NCBI GenBank assembly: GCA_036660615.1
Contig: JAVXAG010000092.1
Coordinates: forward strand, 1-7,752
DNA from: JAVXAG01 sp036660615
GTDB lineage: Bacteria > Bacillota > Clostridia > Peptostreptococcales > Anaerovoracaceae
Length of the DNA: 7,752 nt
Reading direction: 5' to 3'
In this document: in pieces, positions 5,927 to 7,752 of the stretch
How positions within the stretch are numbered: the first letter of the stretch is position 1
Layout: every line of letters starts with the position of its first letter
Made by a program: the position numbers and the translations under genes
Notes under the pieces: generated by a model
Databases searched by the model: none
What the model saw: the letters and a program-made list of their open reading frames with translations, nothing else
Told to the model about the DNA's origin: nothing

Positions 5927-6484
5927 ATTAATACAATTGTAACATCAAGAGAAGCTATCATAAAAGCTTGTAGAGAACTTGCAGAAAAGCAGGGCTTGAA
6001 TAATTTGAATATGCGTACAGTGGCAGAGAAATGTGGTGTGTCTGTTGGGTCAATATATAACTATTTTCCTTCCAAAACAGATTTGATTGCAGCTACCATT
6101 CAAGATATATGGAGAGGTATTTTTCACAGCGATAACCTATGTCAAAAGGCAAATTCCTTTGAAGAGTATGTCACTTGGATTTTTGACAGTGTAAAAAAGG
6201 GAGCATCGGAGTATCCTAATTTTTTTGTTGCACATTCAATGAGTTTTGCTAGAGGAGAAAGAGGACCTGCCAGGCAAGTTATGGACGAGTACTTTGACCA
6301 TATAAAAGCTGGATTATTGTATGCATTGCATAATGACAGCAGAGTGAAACCCGATGCATTTACCGATGCATTTACTGAAGAAGATTTTGTGGAATTTGTA
6401 TTTTCAAGCTTATTGTCTTTGCTTATGAAACAAAAGGATTCCTGTTTAGTATTAATTGAGATCACCAAAAGAACAATATATTAA
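5927..6484 (+). CDS. TetR/AcrR-family transcriptional regulator, probable ATT start
   Basis: A 185-residue one-component repressor. The HTH is clear: TVAEKCGVSVGSIYNYFPSK (31-50) inside an N-terminal three-helix domain, followed by an all-helical ligand domain. The frame is open only back to the stop at 5909-5911, and between there and 5996 it has no ATG, GTG or TTG. Starting at TTG 5996 or ATG 6011 would delete helix 1 and leave no ribosome site. The ATT at 5927 lies 8 bases after GGGAGG (5913-5918) and gives an N-terminus (x-NTIVTSREAII) of normal TetR length, so AUU initiation is the best explanation; an ATG-to-ATT mutation or base error is the alternative. Its likely targets are its own promoter and the next operon, which carry matching palindromes. 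The ligand is unknown. Confidence 0.85.
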   Translation: MNTIVTSREAIIKACRELAEKQGLNNLNMRTVAEKCGVSVGSIYNYFPSKTDLIAATIQDIWRGIFHSDNLCQKANSFEEYVTWIFDSVKKGASEYPNFFVAHSMSFARGERGPARQVMDEYFDHIKAGLLYALHNDSRVKPDAFTDAFTEEDFVEFVFSSLLSLLMKQKDSCLVLIEITKRTIY

Positions 6485-6494
6485 AACAATTTAG

Positions 6495-6515
6495 CCCGTC
6501 AATTTGGCGGGTTTT
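6495..6515 (+). terminator. Intrinsic terminator after the TetR gene
   Basis: CCCGTCA (6495-6501) pairs with TGGCGGG (6505-6511), seven pairs with one G-T, followed by TTTT. It lies 10 bp behind the stop codon, so the next operon needs its own promoter, consistent with the -10/operator element at 6525. Confidence 0.7.
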
Positions 6516-6524
6516 AGTAGAACT

Positions 6525-6543
6525 TAAAATGAACAAAGTTCAT
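6525..6543 (+). promoter_or_regulatory. -10 box and operator of the 7TM-DUF2871 operon
   Basis: TAAAAT (6525-6530) is followed by the palindrome ATGAACAAAGTTCAT (6529-6543), one base different from that at 5895-5909 and placed in the same register on its -10 box. Both sites fit TAWAATGAACAAWGTTCAT. A -35 is not clear: TTGGCG (6504-6509) has only a 15-bp spacer and lies in the preceding terminator. The weaker promoter next to an equally good operator suggests tight repression with a low ceiling. Confidence 0.7.
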
Positions 6544-6569
6544 CTTAGGCATTTAAGAAAGGATTTTTT

Positions 6570-7238
6570 ATGCAAGCAATAATGGAAACTTCATTTGACA
6601 TTGTATATCTAATAACAGTTGTAACTGTTGGATGTATAATGATAAAAAATAATAAAGGCAATTCCCAATACAAGCTATTTGGAATTATGGCAATAACACT
6701 GGGGTTGGGAGACGCATTCCATCTAGTTCCAAGAGCATTGGCTCTATGTACAACAGGGCTTGACAGTTTTACTGTAGCTCTTGGCACAGGAAAATTCATA
6801 ACATCTATAACAATGACTATTTTTTATATTTTGTTGTATTATGTATGGCGCTTGAGATACAAAGTAAAGGGGAAAAAAGCACTTACAATTACCATGTATG
6901 CTATGGCAATCATAAGAATTGTCCTTTGCTTAATGCCACAAAATCAATGGACTAGTGCAGAGGCACCACTTGCGTGGGGGATTTATAGAAACATTCCATT
7001 TGCTATTATGGGAGTGATGGTGATAGTATTATTCTATCAAAGTACAAGAAACTCAGCAGATAGACCATTTAGGCATATGTGGCTGACCATTGTATTAAGT
7101 TTTGCATTCTATATTCCAGTAGTACTGTTTGCGGATACTATCCCAGCAATTGGAGCACTAATGGTGCCAAAGACATGCGCATATGTTTGGACCGTTTTAA
7201 TTGGATTTAAAGAAATGAGAGGATTGAAAAAGATATGA
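6570..7238 (+). CDS. Seven-helix membrane protein of unknown function
   Basis: A 222-residue integral membrane protein with seven hydrophobic segments near residues 8-25, 35-58, 73-94, 104-123, 137-156, 168-189 and 192-213, with basic loops (KNNKGNSQYK, RLRYKVKGKK, RNSADRPFRH). I do not recognise a characterised family. Polar residues sit in or at the edge of helices: the motif GDAFHLVPR (D48, H51, R55) in segment 2 and K201 in the last segment (MVPKTCAYVW). These suggest a bound cofactor, ion or lipid headgroup, but that is inference. The ATG at 6570 follows AAAGGA (6558-6563) at 6 bases. The gene overlaps the DUF2871 gene by ATGA, so the two products are probably made in equal amounts and may form one complex. 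A TetR operator overlaps its -10 box. Confidence 0.8.
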   Translation: MQAIMETSFDIVYLITVVTVGCIMIKNNKGNSQYKLFGIMAITLGLGDAFHLVPRALALCTTGLDSFTVALGTGKFITSITMTIFYILLYYVWRLRYKVKGKKALTITMYAMAIIRIVLCLMPQNQWTSAEAPLAWGIYRNIPFAIMGVMVIVLFYQSTRNSADRPFRHMWLTIVLSFAFYIPVVLFADTIPAIGALMVPKTCAYVWTVLIGFKEMRGLKKI

Positions 7239-7657
7239 AAAAGTTAATTAACACATCATTTATCTATTTTATTGCAGCAATTGTTTGCGGAGTATTTTAT
7301 AGAGAATTCACAAAGTTTATGGTATTTTCAGGGCGTACAACATTGGCATTTACCCATTTACATCTTTTTGTATTAGGCGTAGTAGTATTTCTAATTCTTG
7401 CCTTATTTGCAATAAATACCGACTTACTTGAGCAAAAGAAGTTCAAACTGTTTTTCACAATGTACAACATTGGATTGCCATTAATGGTGGGAATGTTCTT
7501 TGTTAGAGGAATTGTTCAGGTCTTGGAAACACCATTGTCATCTGGGTTAAATGCAGCTATTTCAGGCATGTCAGGAATTACCCATATCATTATGACAATT
7601 GCCATTGTGATACTTTTCTTGTGTCTAAAAAAATGCACCAAAACTACAGAAAAATAG
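7235..7657 (+). CDS. DUF2871 family four-helix membrane protein
   Basis: A 140-residue membrane protein with segments near residues 5-23, 41-60, 71-94 and 109-130 and a lysine-rich C-terminus. It matches my memory of DUF2871 in length, in the block FTHLHLFVLG (39-48) and in the late GITHIIMTIAI (114-124). The histidines H41, H43 and H117 lie at membrane edges and could bind haem or a metal, with FYREF (21-25) another conserved-looking patch; no function is established for the family. Translation is probably coupled to the upstream gene through the 4-base ATGA overlap, as the nearest ribosome site (AGAGGA, about 7217-7222) is 12 bases away. It appears to be the last gene of the TetR-controlled operon. 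Confidence 0.8.
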   Translation: MKKLINTSFIYFIAAIVCGVFYREFTKFMVFSGRTTLAFTHLHLFVLGVVVFLILALFAINTDLLEQKKFKLFFTMYNIGLPLMVGMFFVRGIVQVLETPLSSGLNAAISGMSGITHIIMTIAIVILFLCLKKCTKTTEK

Positions 7658-7752
7658 TTCGAGTATAGTTGGACATTGATTTCAGAGAAAAATATGGGAA
7701 TGATTGCAACAAATGACTATCAAAGCCCAAAAAACCCGCTAAATTTTCCAGG
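7658..7752. other. Right-edge intergenic sequence, possible half terminator
   Basis: No gene is supported here. AAAAAACCCGCTAAATT (7729-7745) looks like the left arm of a bidirectional terminator whose TAGCGGGTTTTTT arm would lie past the edge, which would fit the end of the DUF2871 operon. On the minus strand a frame entering from the edge reads ten codons to a TGA near 7720, too little to call a gene. Confidence 0.3.

Noticed and set aside
6142..6468. 108-codon frame on the minus strand inside the TetR gene
   Set aside because: It is the antisense shadow of a well-supported TetR coding region, with no ribosome site or recognisable domain.
7170..7176. K201 of the 7TM protein as a rhodopsin-type retinal lysine
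   Set aside because: Seven helices and a lysine in the last one recall opsins, but no other opsin motif is visible and the position near the helix start is not convincing.

Overview
The window is AT-rich DNA with strong AGGAGG-type ribosome sites, consensus sigma-A style promoters (TTGACA-N17-TATAAT) and short, tightly packed genes. Together with the gene content, this points to a low-GC Firmicute, most likely a Clostridia/Lachnospiraceae-type anaerobe. It is draft sequence: a run of exactly 100 N sits inside a short tandem repeat.

Left part (1-1614). The window opens inside an Abi_2 (AbiD/AbiF) family gene whose HEPN ribonuclease motif R-N-A-I-A-H is visible; its N-terminus lies off the left edge. 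Directly behind it is an apparently independent transcription unit with no ORF: a promoter, then two back-to-back hairpins ending in a terminator. This looks like the small structured RNA that accompanies abiF-type genes, so the pair reads as a HEPN effector plus cognate RNA. A second unit follows from its own near-perfect promoter: a 65-aa Xre-type regulator translationally coupled (TAATG) to a 152-aa four-helix membrane protein.

Middle (1615-5738). A gene for an L-2-amino-thiazoline-4-carboxylate (ATC) hydrolase family protein is followed by a divergent RsmH-type 16S rRNA methyltransferase with an extra, highly charged N-terminus and none of the usual dcw neighbours. Converging on it, with only 9 bp between stop codons, is a membrane diguanylate cyclase (dCache-PAS-PAS-GGDEF). 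The end of that gene is a 9-bp tandem repeat coding for His-Ile-Asp, interrupted by the assembly gap.

Right part (5739-7752). A TetR regulator starts from a perfect consensus promoter but appears to use ATT as start codon. A 15-bp palindrome overlaps its promoter, and a one-base variant in the same position overlaps the -10 box of the next transcription unit. That unit is a seven-helix membrane protein overlapping by ATGA with a DUF2871 four-helix protein. The three genes therefore form one self-contained regulon: a repressor that controls itself and a two-gene membrane module of unknown function.

The items most worth following are the HEPN/ncRNA pair, the TetR-controlled 7TM-DUF2871 module with its ATT start and paired operators, and the in-frame HID repeat at the assembly gap.
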